Source: an uncultured Bifidobacterium sp. (GTDB taxonomy: Bacteria; Actinomycetota; Actinomycetes; Actinomycetales; Bifidobacteriaceae). From it: 64,000 bases of DNA. The DNA lies in the NCBI RefSeq assembly GCF_959020145.1, contig NZ_CAUEQY010000004.1, positions 1 to 64,000 of the forward strand, given 5' to 3'. Below are positions 8,115 through 17,054 of the stretch, one piece after another. Position 1 is the stretch's first letter, and each line of letters opens with the position of its first letter. The position numbers were made by a program, and so were the translations under genes. The notes beneath the pieces are model-generated. The model ran no database searches and was not told the DNA's origin. It was given only the letters and a program-made list of their open reading frames with translations.

Positions 8115-8836
8115 AACGACCGTTTTTCGCCGTACTGGGCGGCATGGGCACGCTGGCCACCGAAAGCTACATCCGCTTGGTCAACCGCGCCACGCATGCC
8201 CATTGCGATCAGGATTATCTGGACTACATCGTCTTCAACGATTCCTCCGTGCCGGACCGCACCGCGTACATTCTCGGCGAATCCGACGAGAATCCCTTCC
8301 CCGTACTCGCCGACGATATCGAGAAGGCAACGGCGATGGGCGCGAGTTTCATTGTGCTCACCTGCAATACCGCGCACTATTTCTATGACGATTTCCAGGC
8401 GTTGACGACGGTGCCGATTCTGCATATGCCACGCGGCGCGGTGGCACGCATGGCTCAGCGTTATCCGAAGGATCGTTTTCCGCGGGTCGGTTTCCTCGGC
8501 ACCGTGGGTTCGCGCAAATCCGGCGTGTACAAGCGTGCCGTCGAAGAGGCCGGGTACACGTTCGTCGAACCGACCGACGAGTTGCAGGCCCGTATCACTT
8601 CGCTGATTTATGACGATGTGAAAGGTAGTGGCGAGCTCAATCTGGAACGCTACGAATCGGTGTTGCGCGATATGCTCGATCCGGCAGGCCCCTGCGCGTG
8701 CGACACGCTGATATTGGGCTGCACCGAGCTGAGCGTGCTCAACGAGGCGTTTCCGCTGCCCCAGCTGCCGGTCATCGACGCGCAGGCCGTGCTGGTGGAA
8801 GATACCGTGGCGCGGGCCGAAGCGTTGCGCGCGTAG
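8111..8836 (+). CDS. Aspartate/glutamate racemase family protein, probable aspartate racemase
   Basis: A cofactor-independent amino-acid racemase of 241 residues. Both catalytic cysteines of the two-base mechanism are present: LTCNTAHYF in the first half and LGCTELSVLN in the second. It opens with the family glycine motif FFAVLGGMGTLAT. The GTG start overlaps the stop of the ATP-grasp gene (GTGA), showing translational coupling. In E. faecium a racemase gene next to the D-Asp ligase supplies D-Asp for the bridge, and the same pairing is seen here. Glutamate racemase (MurI) is a less likely alternative, because the sequence and context fit the RacD/RacX branch better. Confidence 0.85.
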   Translation: MKRPFFAVLGGMGTLATESYIRLVNRATHAHCDQDYLDYIVFNDSSVPDRTAYILGESDENPFPVLADDIEKATAMGASFIVLTCNTAHYFYDDFQALTTVPILHMPRGAVARMAQRYPKDRFPRVGFLGTVGSRKSGVYKRAVEEAGYTFVEPTDELQARITSLIYDDVKGSGELNLERYESVLRDMLDPAGPCACDTLILGCTELSVLNEAFPLPQLPVIDAQAVLVEDTVARAEALRA

Positions 8837-8880
8837 CTATTATTTGTCACGCCTATCTTCGACTGCTTAGGCGTCGGACG

Positions 8881-8940
8881 ATAAAACAAGATTGTGGGTG
8901 GCTTCCCATTGCCTGGGGAGCCACCCACAATCTGTTTTAT
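8881..8940. terminator. Bidirectional terminator between the racemase gene and folC
   Basis: A long nearly perfect palindrome with core arms GATTGTGGGTGGCT and AGCCACCCACAATC, flanked by ATAAAAC and GTTTTAT. It serves both the rightward murE operon and leftward folC. Confidence 0.9.
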
Positions 8941-8994
8941 ATGGACGGTGTACGCCGCACGTATGGCGTCATCGTCCGATGTTGTTTCGCTTCG

Positions 8995-10629
8995 TCACTT
9001 CGTTTCGTTTTCCGAAGACGTTTCCGCATCCGCCGGTTCGTTGGCATCCGCCGCCTCATCCATTTCATCCGCATCGGCGTCTGCTAAAACGGAATCGTCC
9101 GGACCGACGCTGCCGAAATCGTTGATGTTGAAATCGGGGTTGGCGTCGGATTCGAAATCCACGTCAGCCTCGTCCTGCTTTTTGCGCGGTTCCGGATCGA
9201 CGGCTTCCTGGAACACACGTTCGGCCTTTGGCTTCTTCAGGTCGGGGTTGATCTTCTCCTCCAGCATGAGTCGCGCATCACCGGCGGTTGTGAAGCTGCC
9301 ACAGACGAGCACGCCATGACCGTAGCCGACGCCCAGTTCGTCATCGGCATCAACCATGTTGACGGCTTCCTGGATGGCGTCCGGCAATTCGGGAATGCAG
9401 GTGACGCGTTCCGGCCCGAAAACACGGTCCGCGATCTTCTTCAGATCCTCAGCCGGCATCACTCGGTCACGCCACGAGTTCTCGGTGACGATCACATGGC
9501 TCAGCAACGGTTCGAGCACGCCCAGATACTCCTCGACCTGCTTGTCCCCCATCATGGCGACCACGCCGACGAGCTGCTGGAAATCATAGTTCTCTTCAAT
9601 GGCGGCACGCAGCGATTCGGCCGCGTTCACGTTGTGTCCGCCATCAAGGATGATGGTAGGCGAGGTACGAATTTGTTCGATACGTCCCGGAATGCGTACG
9701 CTGCTCAACGCTTCGGCCACCAAATCGCCGTCCAACGCGCCGTTGACGGGAATCACCACTTCCGCCGCGCACAGTGCGGCGAGCGCGTTGTGTGCCTGAT
9801 GCTCGCCGAATTTGGCGATCGGCACTTCCGTGTAGGTGCCGTTCGGGGTGCGCAGGGTGGCCACCTGGCCGCCGACGGCCGGCACTCGGGTAACGACTTC
9901 CGATTCGACGCCGTCGCGCACCAAGCTGGCGTGGTTCTCCTTGGCCGCGGCCTCGATAATCGGCATGACCTCGTCCTCGTGTGGCTGGCGGCCGATGATG
10001 GCGGTGCAGTTCGGCTTGATGATGCCGACCTTTTCCGTGGTGATTTCCTCCACGGTGTCGCCGAGCCATGCCATGTGGTCCATGTCGACCGGTCCGATGA
10101 TGGCCGCGTCCGCGTCGAGCACGTTGGTGGCGTCCCATCGGCCGCCCATGCCGACTTCCACGATGGCGACGTCGACCGGCGCGTCGGCGAATTTCCAGAT
10201 GGCCATGGCGGTGAGCACTTCGAAGAAGCTCATCTTCGGCTTGCCCAGCTCGTCCATTTTCATGTCCACGATGGCGACGAGGTCCTTGACCTGGTCCCAT
10301 GTGTCGACGAAATCGTCGTCTGACAGCTGCTGGCCGTCGATGGCGATGCGTTCGTTGACGTGTTCCAGATGGGGCGAGGTGTATAGGCCCGTACGCATGC
10401 CGTAGGCGCGGCAGATGGCTTCGGCCATACGTGCCGTGGAGCCCTTGCCGTTGGTGCCGGTGATGTGGATGACGCGGAACGACTGCTCCGGATGGCCCAT
10501 GATGTCGAGGATCATCTTCATGCGTTGCAGGTCGAGATTGGTGGTGTTGCGTTCCGATGGACGGCTCATGATGTCGCGTTCGACGTCGATCATGCTTTCG
10601 TTGTTGCGATTGGGATGTTCGAATGACAT
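8995..10629 (-). CDS. folC: Bifunctional folylpolyglutamate synthase / dihydrofolate synthase
   Basis: A Mur-ligase-fold enzyme that adds glutamate to dihydropteroate and to folates. The P-loop is HITGTNGKGSTARM, followed by TSPHLEHVNERI and the family motifs VEVGMGGRWDATNV and ILDGGHNVNAAESL. From the ATG at 10629, which follows GGGAAAT, the protein has 544 residues. This is about 100 longer than usual because of an Asp/Glu-rich C-terminal tail of some 60 residues that looks disordered. A start at 10665 would add 12 residues. It is transcribed alone, divergent from pepP across an inverted repeat. Confidence 0.93.
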   Translation of the reverse strand: MSFEHPNRNNESMIDVERDIMSRPSERNTTNLDLQRMKMILDIMGHPEQSFRVIHITGTNGKGSTARMAEAICRAYGMRTGLYTSPHLEHVNERIAIDGQQLSDDDFVDTWDQVKDLVAIVDMKMDELGKPKMSFFEVLTAMAIWKFADAPVDVAIVEVGMGGRWDATNVLDADAAIIGPVDMDHMAWLGDTVEEITTEKVGIIKPNCTAIIGRQPHEDEVMPIIEAAAKENHASLVRDGVESEVVTRVPAVGGQVATLRTPNGTYTEVPIAKFGEHQAHNALAALCAAEVVIPVNGALDGDLVAEALSSVRIPGRIEQIRTSPTIILDGGHNVNAAESLRAAIEENYDFQQLVGVVAMMGDKQVEEYLGVLEPLLSHVIVTENSWRDRVMPAEDLKKIADRVFGPERVTCIPELPDAIQEAVNMVDADDELGVGYGHGVLVCGSFTTAGDARLMLEEKINPDLKKPKAERVFQEAVDPEPRKKQDEADVDFESDANPDFNINDFGSVGPDDSVLADADADEMDEAADANEPADAETSSENETK

Positions 10630-10669
10630 ATTTCCCGTTTTCCTCCCGTACCTTGCGGACAGCACACTA

Positions 10670-10720
10670 AACTTTTCCCATTCTAGATGTCCGCATGAAC
10701 GTTGCGCGCCGGGAAAAGTT
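10670..10720. promoter_or_regulatory. Inverted repeat between folC and pepP
   Basis: Perfect 10-base arms AACTTTTCCC and GGGAAAAGTT are separated by 31 bases in the divergent intergenic region. The centre-to-centre distance of 41 bases is close to four helical turns, as in operators bound by two dimers or by a looping regulator. No regulator is identified. Confidence 0.4.
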
Positions 10721-10775
10721 ATAGGATGGGTTGCGGTAATTTCCGTACGTTACGAATGCATGTTCAGGAGATGTG

Positions 10776-12377
10776 ATGGGCGAAGTCATTACTGACAAGG
10801 ACAAGGAATACGAGAAGATGGAGCGGGAGGCCGCTCCGGGACCGGATCAGGCCATGAGCGATCGTGTGAACAATCGTTCGCTGCGTCCGCGTTCCGAGGC
10901 GTTCAAGGAGTTCATGACCACCGGTTGGGATGACAACGAGCCGCAGATCGAGCCGTTGGAGTCCTCCAAGTACACGCCGGCGCGTCTGGAGGCGTTGGGC
11001 AAGGCGTTCCCGGGCGAGCGTATCGTGATTCCGGCCGGACAGCCGAAGGTGCGCAACAACGATTGCGATTACGCGTTCCGTCCGGATACGACGTTTTCCT
11101 ACTACACCGGTTTGGGTGAGGATTTCGAGGCCGGCGCGGTGCTGGTGCTGAATCCCGTCGATCCGGATTCTCCGGAGGCGAAGGCCGGCAAGACGCATGT
11201 TCCGGAACTGTTCGTGGCTCCGCGTGCCAACCATTACACGCAGGACTTTTTCATGAACGCCCATTATGGCGAGTATTGGGTGGGTCCGCGTGCCGGTGTG
11301 AAGGAAATGACCGCGATGACCGGCATCGAAACCAACGACATCGCGCAGCTGCCCGACGCGTTGAGCAAGGATGTCGGCACTGAGGCCGGCGCGGTGCGCG
11401 TGCGCGTGATCCGCGAAGCCGATCCGGCGATTACCAGCATGGTCGAGGAGATCCGTGAAGCCAACGGTTTCGCCGATCCGGACAACAACACCGCTGCCGA
11501 TGACAAGCTGCACGAATTCGCCGCCGAGGCACGCATGTGCAAGGATGAGTATGAGGTTCGTGAGATGCGCAAGGCGGTCGCGGCAACCAAGCATGGTTTC
11601 GACAACATTCTGCGCAAGATTCCGTCTTCCCTTGGCAAGCCGCGTTCGGAGCGCATGCTGGAGGGCGCGTTCAACGCCATCTCCCGTGAAGAAGGCAACG
11701 AGGTCGGCTACGACACCATCATCGCTTCCGGCGCCCACGCTCCGATTCTGCATTGGATGCGCAATACCGGTACCGTGGAGTCGGGCGAGCTGCTGCTCAT
11801 CGACGCCGGTGTGGAGGTCAACAGCCTGTATACCGCCGACATCACCCGCACGTTCCCGACCAACGGCAAGTTCACCGATTTCCAGAAGAAGCTGTACCAG
11901 GCCGTGTTGGATTCCCAGCAGGCCGGTTTCGAGGCGGCCAAGCCGGGCGCCACGTATTCGGACATCCATCATGCGTGCATGCGCGTGATCGCCGAACGTC
12001 TGCATGACTGGGGTATTCTGCCGGTCGATGTCGAGGAGTCGCTCTCCCCTGAAGGCCAGCAGCATCGCCGTTGGCTCGCCTGCGGCGTGGCCCACCATCT
12101 GGGTCTCGACGTGCATGATTGCGCGCAGGCGCGTTATGAGTCGTATCAGAACGCCAAGATTCGTCCGGGCATGATCTTCACCATCGAACCGGGCCTGTAC
12201 TTCCGTGAGGATGATCTGCTGATTCCGCCGGAATACCGTGGCATCGGCATTCGTATCGAGGATGATGTGCTCATGACGGAGGATGGTCCGGAATGGATTT
12301 CCGCGGGCATTCCGAAGCAGATCGACGATGTCGAGGCGTGGATGGCCGATATGGCCGCCGAAGGCGTGAAGGCCTGA
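10776..12377 (+). CDS. pepP: Xaa-Pro aminopeptidase (aminopeptidase P)
   Basis: A metallopeptidase that removes N-terminal residues preceding proline. The creatinase-type C-terminal domain shows the five metal ligands in order: two Asp in IDAGVEVNSLYTADITRTFP, His in HHLGLDVHD, Glu in TIEPGLYF and Glu in IRIEDDVLM. The N-terminal domain is the usual AMP_N fold (DYAFRPDTTFSYYTG). The ATG at 10776 lies five bases after AGGAG; a GTG one codon earlier is too close to it. At 533 residues it is normal for the family. A Nudix gene follows after nine bases, so they form an operon. Confidence 0.93.
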   Translation: MGEVITDKDKEYEKMEREAAPGPDQAMSDRVNNRSLRPRSEAFKEFMTTGWDDNEPQIEPLESSKYTPARLEALGKAFPGERIVIPAGQPKVRNNDCDYAFRPDTTFSYYTGLGEDFEAGAVLVLNPVDPDSPEAKAGKTHVPELFVAPRANHYTQDFFMNAHYGEYWVGPRAGVKEMTAMTGIETNDIAQLPDALSKDVGTEAGAVRVRVIREADPAITSMVEEIREANGFADPDNNTAADDKLHEFAAEARMCKDEYEVREMRKAVAATKHGFDNILRKIPSSLGKPRSERMLEGAFNAISREEGNEVGYDTIIASGAHAPILHWMRNTGTVESGELLLIDAGVEVNSLYTADITRTFPTNGKFTDFQKKLYQAVLDSQQAGFEAAKPGATYSDIHHACMRVIAERLHDWGILPVDVEESLSPEGQQHRRWLACGVAHHLGLDVHDCAQARYESYQNAKIRPGMIFTIEPGLYFREDDLLIPPEYRGIGIRIEDDVLMTEDGPEWISAGIPKQIDDVEAWMADMAAEGVKA

Positions 12378-12386
12378 GGATGCATC

Positions 12387-12908
12387 ATGCCCACGCCTGA
12401 ATTCGTGCTCTCGCTACGTGAAAAAATAGGCCACGATCTGTTATGGCTCATGGGCGTCTCCGGCTATGTCGAGGACGAGCAGGGCCGTGTGCTGTTGGGG
12501 CGTCGTTCCGACACCGGCGAATGGGCCATGGTGTATGGCATCAACGAGCCCGGAGAGGAACCGGCCGATACCGTTGCCCGCGAGGTCAAGGAGGAGACCG
12601 GCGTGGATGTGGTCGTCACCGATCTGGTGTCGGTCAAATCGTCCAGAAAGGTCCTCACCTATGCGAATGGGGACAACACCATGTACATGGATCACCTGTT
12701 CATCTGCAGGCCCGATCCGAATGGCAACACGGAGCCGTTCGTCGGCGATGAGGAAAGCCTCAACGTGGGCTGGTTCTCCCCTGATGCTCTGCCCGAACCG
12801 TTGGCAGCCACCACGGTGGAACGCATGGCTTACGTACGCGAATATCTGAAGGCCAAGGCGAATGGCGATTCCCATGCCCAGTTTGCCTTCAACGGCACCA
12901 TCCGCTGA
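12387..12908 (+). CDS. Nudix hydrolase
   Basis: A 173-residue phosphohydrolase with a complete Nudix box: G-INEPG-E-EPADTVA-REVKEETGV matches Gx5Ex7REUxEExGU exactly, around residues 52-75. Such enzymes cleave nucleoside-diphosphate-X compounds; the substrate here cannot be told from sequence. It begins nine bases after pepP and ends in front of a strong terminator, so it is the last gene of a two-gene operon. Confidence 0.85.
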   Translation: MPTPEFVLSLREKIGHDLLWLMGVSGYVEDEQGRVLLGRRSDTGEWAMVYGINEPGEEPADTVAREVKEETGVDVVVTDLVSVKSSRKVLTYANGDNTMYMDHLFICRPDPNGNTEPFVGDEESLNVGWFSPDALPEPLAATTVERMAYVREYLKAKANGDSHAQFAFNGTIR

Positions 12909-12933
12909 AATCGCCTTCCATACATCATAAAAT

Positions 12934-12976
12934 GGAATCCCCGCAACGTTTCAAGCGTTGCGGGGATTCCTTTTTA
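12934..12976 (+). terminator. Terminator after the pepP-Nudix operon
   Basis: The hairpin GGAATCCCCGCAACG / CGTTGCGGGGATTCC is followed by TTTTTATT. It also lies just beyond the 3' end of the convergent opp operon. Confidence 0.9.
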
Positions 12977-12995
12977 TTAGATTCCGTGGATCAGC

Positions 12996-14708
12996 TCACT
13001 GCTGGGCGGCAAGCAGCTCATGCAGATGCTCGCGATGCTTGCGCTGTTCGCGCGGATCGGGCACCGGCAGGGAGGCCAGCAGCTTCTGCGTGTATGGGTT
13101 CTGCGGATTCTGCATGATCTGGTCCGCATCGCCATGTTCCACGATCTGGCCCTTGTGCATCACCATGATGCGGTCGGCGAGCATGTCGACCACGGCGAGA
13201 TCGTGGGTAATGAACAGGCATGCGAAGCCGATTTCGGCCTGCAGCTTCTTGAACAGTTCCAGCACCTTCGCCTGCACCGACACATCCAACGCGGAGGTCG
13301 GTTCGTCGGCGATGAGCAGGCTCGGCTTCAACGCCAACGCGCGTGCCAAGGAGGCGCGCTGGCGCTGGCCGCCGGACAGCTCGTGCGGGAAACGGTTCAT
13401 GTAGGCGCGCGGAAGCTGCACCATCTCAAGCAGATCGCCCACATACTTGCGGGCATCTGATACCGACGAGAACTTCTTGTGCACGATCAACGGTTCGGCC
13501 ACGTTTTCCGCGATGGTCATCAGCGGATTGAACGAGCTGCCCGGATCCTGGAACACGAAGCCGATGTCGGCGCGCTTGGGCTTGAAATCACGTTCCTTCA
13601 CACCGTTCATTTCTATGCCTAGAACGTTCAGGGAACCGCCGGAAACCTTCTGCAGGCCTGCGATGGCACGGCCAGTGGTGGATTTGCCGGAACCGGACTC
13701 GCCTACCAGACCGAGCACTTCGGAACGGTGGATGGTGAAGTCGATGCCGTCCACGGCCTTGAAATCAGGCTGCATGAGATGACCCGGATACGTGATGGTC
13801 AGTCCCTTGGCCTCGACCGCGATGGGCTGATCGCGCCAATCCTTCTCACGTTCGATGACCTTGCCATCGGCATCCTTGACGACCAGTTTCTGGCCAATAC
13901 GCGGCACGGCGGCAAGCAGACGCTTGGTGTAGTCGTCCTTCGGCGAGTAGAAGATCTGCTCGACGCTGCCCTGTTCGACGACGTGGCCGCGGTACATGAC
14001 CACGACCTCATCGGCGATGTCGGCGATCACGCCCATGTTGTGGGTGATGATGAGCACGGATGCGTCGAACTCGTCGCGCGCCAGACGCAGCAGGTCGAGG
14101 ATTTCGGCCTGCACGGTCACGTCGAGGGCGGTGGTCGGCTCGTCGGCCAGAATCAGGCCGGGGTTGAGCACCAGGGCCATGGCGATGACGATGCGCTGCT
14201 TCTGGCCGCCGGAGAACTGGTGTGGGTAGTAGTCGATGCGGGTTTCCGCGTCCGGAATGCCGACCTTCTTGAGAATGTCGATGGACTTGGCACGGAGTTC
14301 CTTCTTGTCCTTCATGCCATGGGCGCGAAGGCCTTCCTCGATCTGCCATCCGATGGTATACACCGGGTTGAGCACCGAATTGGGCTCCTGGAACACCATG
14401 GCCGCTTCGGCGCCGCGCATTTCGCGCAGCTGTTCGCCGGACAGCGACAGCACTTCCAGCTCCTCGGTGCCCGCGCGGTTCGACAGGTACACCGCGCCGG
14501 AGGTCGTAGCGGTCTCCGGCAGCAGCTTGATGAGGGAGCGTGCGGTCACGGACTTGCCGGAACCGGACTCGCCCACCACGCCGATGACCTTCTTACGGGG
14601 AATTTCGAAGCTGATCTTGTCGATGGCTTTGATGGAACCGGCGTCGGTCATGAACGAGACGCTGAGGTCCTTGATCTCGGCGAGATTGCCTTCCTTGATT
14701 TCACTCAT
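12996..14708 (-). CDS. Oligopeptide ABC transporter ATP-binding protein, DppD-DppF fusion
   Basis: A 570-residue protein with two complete ABC ATPase domains, each equal to one of the usual separate DppD and DppF subunits. Walker A motifs are GESGSGKSVTARS and GESGSGKSTTGRA. Signatures are FSGGQKQRIV and LSGGQRQRAS, and Walker B segments are LILADEPTTALD and LLIADEPTSALD. Each half carries the peptide-transporter extension after the core. The ATG at 14708 follows GGGGAG. It powers uptake of peptides (or related solutes) by the permeases encoded immediately upstream, four bases away. It is the last gene of the operon. Confidence 0.94.
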   Translation of the reverse strand: MSEIKEGNLAEIKDLSVSFMTDAGSIKAIDKISFEIPRKKVIGVVGESGSGKSVTARSLIKLLPETATTSGAVYLSNRAGTEELEVLSLSGEQLREMRGAEAAMVFQEPNSVLNPVYTIGWQIEEGLRAHGMKDKKELRAKSIDILKKVGIPDAETRIDYYPHQFSGGQKQRIVIAMALVLNPGLILADEPTTALDVTVQAEILDLLRLARDEFDASVLIITHNMGVIADIADEVVVMYRGHVVEQGSVEQIFYSPKDDYTKRLLAAVPRIGQKLVVKDADGKVIEREKDWRDQPIAVEAKGLTITYPGHLMQPDFKAVDGIDFTIHRSEVLGLVGESGSGKSTTGRAIAGLQKVSGGSLNVLGIEMNGVKERDFKPKRADIGFVFQDPGSSFNPLMTIAENVAEPLIVHKKFSSVSDARKYVGDLLEMVQLPRAYMNRFPHELSGGQRQRASLARALALKPSLLIADEPTSALDVSVQAKVLELFKKLQAEIGFACLFITHDLAVVDMLADRIMVMHKGQIVEHGDADQIMQNPQNPYTQKLLASLPVPDPREQRKHREHLHELLAAQQ

Positions 14709-14712
14709 CGGT

Positions 14713-15888
14713 TCACTCCCCTTCCTCGGAAGCCCATTCGGAAGCCACGAATGACGGATCACGGTCGGTGACGGTCACCGGTTTGTCGCTGGCTCCCATC
14801 GGATTCTTCGCCGCCTCAAGTTCGGCGACGACCTCGTTGCGCTTGCCTGGCTCCTGGCTGGGGTCCACGGACGTGTCTTCGATGGAACCCACCACTTCGC
14901 CTGCGGACTTGCGGGCGCGCAGACGCGGATCGGCCAGATCGTTCAGCGATTCGCCCACCAGGGTGATGCCCAGCACGATGAGCACGATGGCCAGACCCGG
15001 GAACACGGCGGTCCACCAGATGCCGGCGGTCACATCGGAGACGGCGCGGTTGAGGTCGTATCCCCATTCGGCGGCCGCGGTCGGTTCGATGCCGAAGCCC
15101 AGGAAGCCCAGGCCCGCAAGGGTCAGGATGGCTTCGGAGGAGTTCAGCGTCAGGATGACCGGCAGGGTTCGTGTGGAGTTCTTGAACAGGTGCTTGGTCA
15201 TGATGCGCCACGTGGAGGCGCCGACCACGCGGGCGGATTCCACGTACGCGGATTCCTTGATGCGGATCACTTCGGCACGGATGGTACGGAAGTATTGCGG
15301 AATATAGACCACGGTGATGGAGATGCCGGAGGCGAAGATGCCGCTCCACAGGCCGGACTGGCCGTGGGAGATCATGATCGCCATCAGAATCGCCAGCAGC
15401 AGCGACGGGAAGGAGTACACAGCGTCGGCGATCATGACGAGCACACGATCGACCCATCCGCCGAAATAGCCGGAGACCAGGCCGAGCAGCACGCCTGCGA
15501 AAATCGACAGCAATACCGCGACGACGATGGCGATGACGGCGGTGCGGGCACCCCAGACCACACGGCTGAACACATCGTAGCCACCTGCAGTGGTGCCCCA
15601 GATGTGTTCGGAGGACGGTGCCGCCTGGGCCGGGAAGGAAACGCCGTCGGCGCCCTTGAGCTGCGCGTAGCTGTATGGCGCGATGAGCGGCGCGAAAATG
15701 GCGACCAGCAGGAAGAACGCCGTGAGCACGAGGCCCGTGATCAGCATGCCTTTCTGCCAGCCGACTGCGACGCGTAGTTCCTTGATGATCGGAATCTTAT
15801 GCCAGAATGGCGTCTTGTTGCCGAGCTTGAGCTCGTCCAGACGATTGTCGCCTGGAACGGTGACCTTGTTGGCAGATGCTGCGGTCAT
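14713..15888 (-). CDS. Oligopeptide ABC transporter permease, DppC/OppC type
   Basis: An integral membrane subunit of 391 residues. It has a long cytoplasmic N-terminus, a first membrane helix near residues 50-75 and five more, plus the BPD_transp_1 EAA loop in the segment YVESARVVGASTWRIMTKH. The C-terminal 70 residues are hydrophilic and longer than usual. The start codon lies one base after the stop of the partner permease, giving tight coupling. It forms the translocation pore with the DppB-type subunit. Confidence 0.92.
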   Translation of the reverse strand: MTAASANKVTVPGDNRLDELKLGNKTPFWHKIPIIKELRVAVGWQKGMLITGLVLTAFFLLVAIFAPLIAPYSYAQLKGADGVSFPAQAAPSSEHIWGTTAGGYDVFSRVVWGARTAVIAIVVAVLLSIFAGVLLGLVSGYFGGWVDRVLVMIADAVYSFPSLLLAILMAIMISHGQSGLWSGIFASGISITVVYIPQYFRTIRAEVIRIKESAYVESARVVGASTWRIMTKHLFKNSTRTLPVILTLNSSEAILTLAGLGFLGFGIEPTAAAEWGYDLNRAVSDVTAGIWWTAVFPGLAIVLIVLGITLVGESLNDLADPRLRARKSAGEVVGSIEDTSVDPSQEPGKRNEVVAELEAAKNPMGASDKPVTVTDRDPSFVASEWASEEGE

Positions 15889-15889
15889 G

Positions 15890-16963
15890 TCAGTACCTCA
15901 CTCTCGGGTCGACCAACGCGGCGATGACGTCGACGATGAAGTTGACGACGGCCACGATGATGGCGATTAGGATAACGATGCCCTGCACGGCCACGAAGTC
16001 GCGTGCCTTCAGGTACTGCGACAGCATGAAGCCGAGTCCCTTCCATTCGAAGGTGGTTTCGGTGAGCACCGCGCCTGCGAGCATCAGGGCGATCTGCATG
16101 CCCATGACGGTGATGATTGGAATCAACGCCGGCTTCCATGCGTGCTTGTTGAGCAGACGCTTCTCGGAGACGCCGCGGGAACGTGCCGCTTCGACGTAGC
16201 CGGAATTGTAGGTGGCGATCACGTTGGTGCGCACCAAACGGATGAACACGCCGGCGGTCAGCAGGCCCAACGCAAGGGCCGGCAACACAGCGTGACGGAG
16301 CACATCAAGCAACACGGACATATCACCCAACTGGATCGCGTCGATGATGTAGAAGCCGGTCGGCGAGACCAGTCGGGAGAACTGCATCTCGCTGCCAAGC
16401 GATGAGCGCCCGGATGCCGGCAGCACGTTCAGCCAGATGGCGAAGATGAGCTTCAGAATCAGGCCGAGGAAGAACACCGGGGTGGCATAGCACAGGATGG
16501 CGAAGGTGCGGATGCCCGCATCGGCCGCGTGGTCACGCTTGCGTGCGGCGATGCGTCCCAAGCCGATGCCGACGATGAGCGCGACGATGAGCGCGAGGAA
16601 CGCCAGCTCGAATGTAGCGGCACCATAGTGAGTAAGGATGGTACTCACTTTTTGGTTATCGGTCAATGTGGTGCCGAGATCGCCATGCAGCAGGCCGCCA
16701 AGATAATCGATGTACTGCACGATGAGCGGACGGTCATAACCGGCCGCGTGGATACGCTTCTGCAGTTCCTCGGGAGTGAGACGGCCACCAAGAGCGGCGG
16801 AAATCGGATCGCCGGTAGCGCGCATCACGAAGAAGACGATGGTTACAAGAATAAATACTGTAGGAATGATCAGCAGAAAGCGTGTGAGCACGAAACGGAA
16901 GAATCCGCTTGAAAGCTTGTTTTTCTTGGCTTTCGGCTGAGCCTCGGTTGCGCTTTGCGTCAC
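15890..16963 (-). CDS. Oligopeptide ABC transporter permease, DppB/OppB type
   Basis: A 357-residue inner-membrane protein with the characteristic DppB start (membrane helix, then FFVMRATGDPISAALGG), a periplasmic loop, and five further helices. The EAA loop is seen in YVEAARSRGVSEKRLLNKH. It is separated from oppA by 91 bases holding a strong hairpin, which probably lowers its expression relative to the binding protein. It pairs with the downstream DppC-type permease. Confidence 0.93.
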   Translation of the reverse strand: MTQSATEAQPKAKKNKLSSGFFRFVLTRFLLIIPTVFILVTIVFFVMRATGDPISAALGGRLTPEELQKRIHAAGYDRPLIVQYIDYLGGLLHGDLGTTLTDNQKVSTILTHYGAATFELAFLALIVALIVGIGLGRIAARKRDHAADAGIRTFAILCYATPVFFLGLILKLIFAIWLNVLPASGRSSLGSEMQFSRLVSPTGFYIIDAIQLGDMSVLLDVLRHAVLPALALGLLTAGVFIRLVRTNVIATYNSGYVEAARSRGVSEKRLLNKHAWKPALIPIITVMGMQIALMLAGAVLTETTFEWKGLGFMLSQYLKARDFVAVQGIVILIAIIVAVVNFIVDVIAALVDPRVRY

Positions 16964-17005
16964 GTCGGGCTCCTTTTCCTTATTGGTGTTTTAGATACAA
17001 ATTGA

Positions 17006-17039
17006 GCCCCTGCCTGACTTAGGCGGGTCAGGCAGGGGC
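17006..17039 (-). terminator. Intercistronic hairpin between oppA and oppB
   Basis: Perfect 13-base arms GCCCCTGCCTGAC / GTCAGGCAGGGGC flank an eight-base loop, 15 bases after the oppA stop. There is only a weak T-rich tail, so it probably acts as a partial terminator or mRNA stabiliser, a common arrangement that gives more binding protein than permease. Confidence 0.7.
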
Positions 17040-17054
17040 GGTCAAAGCCTTCCG

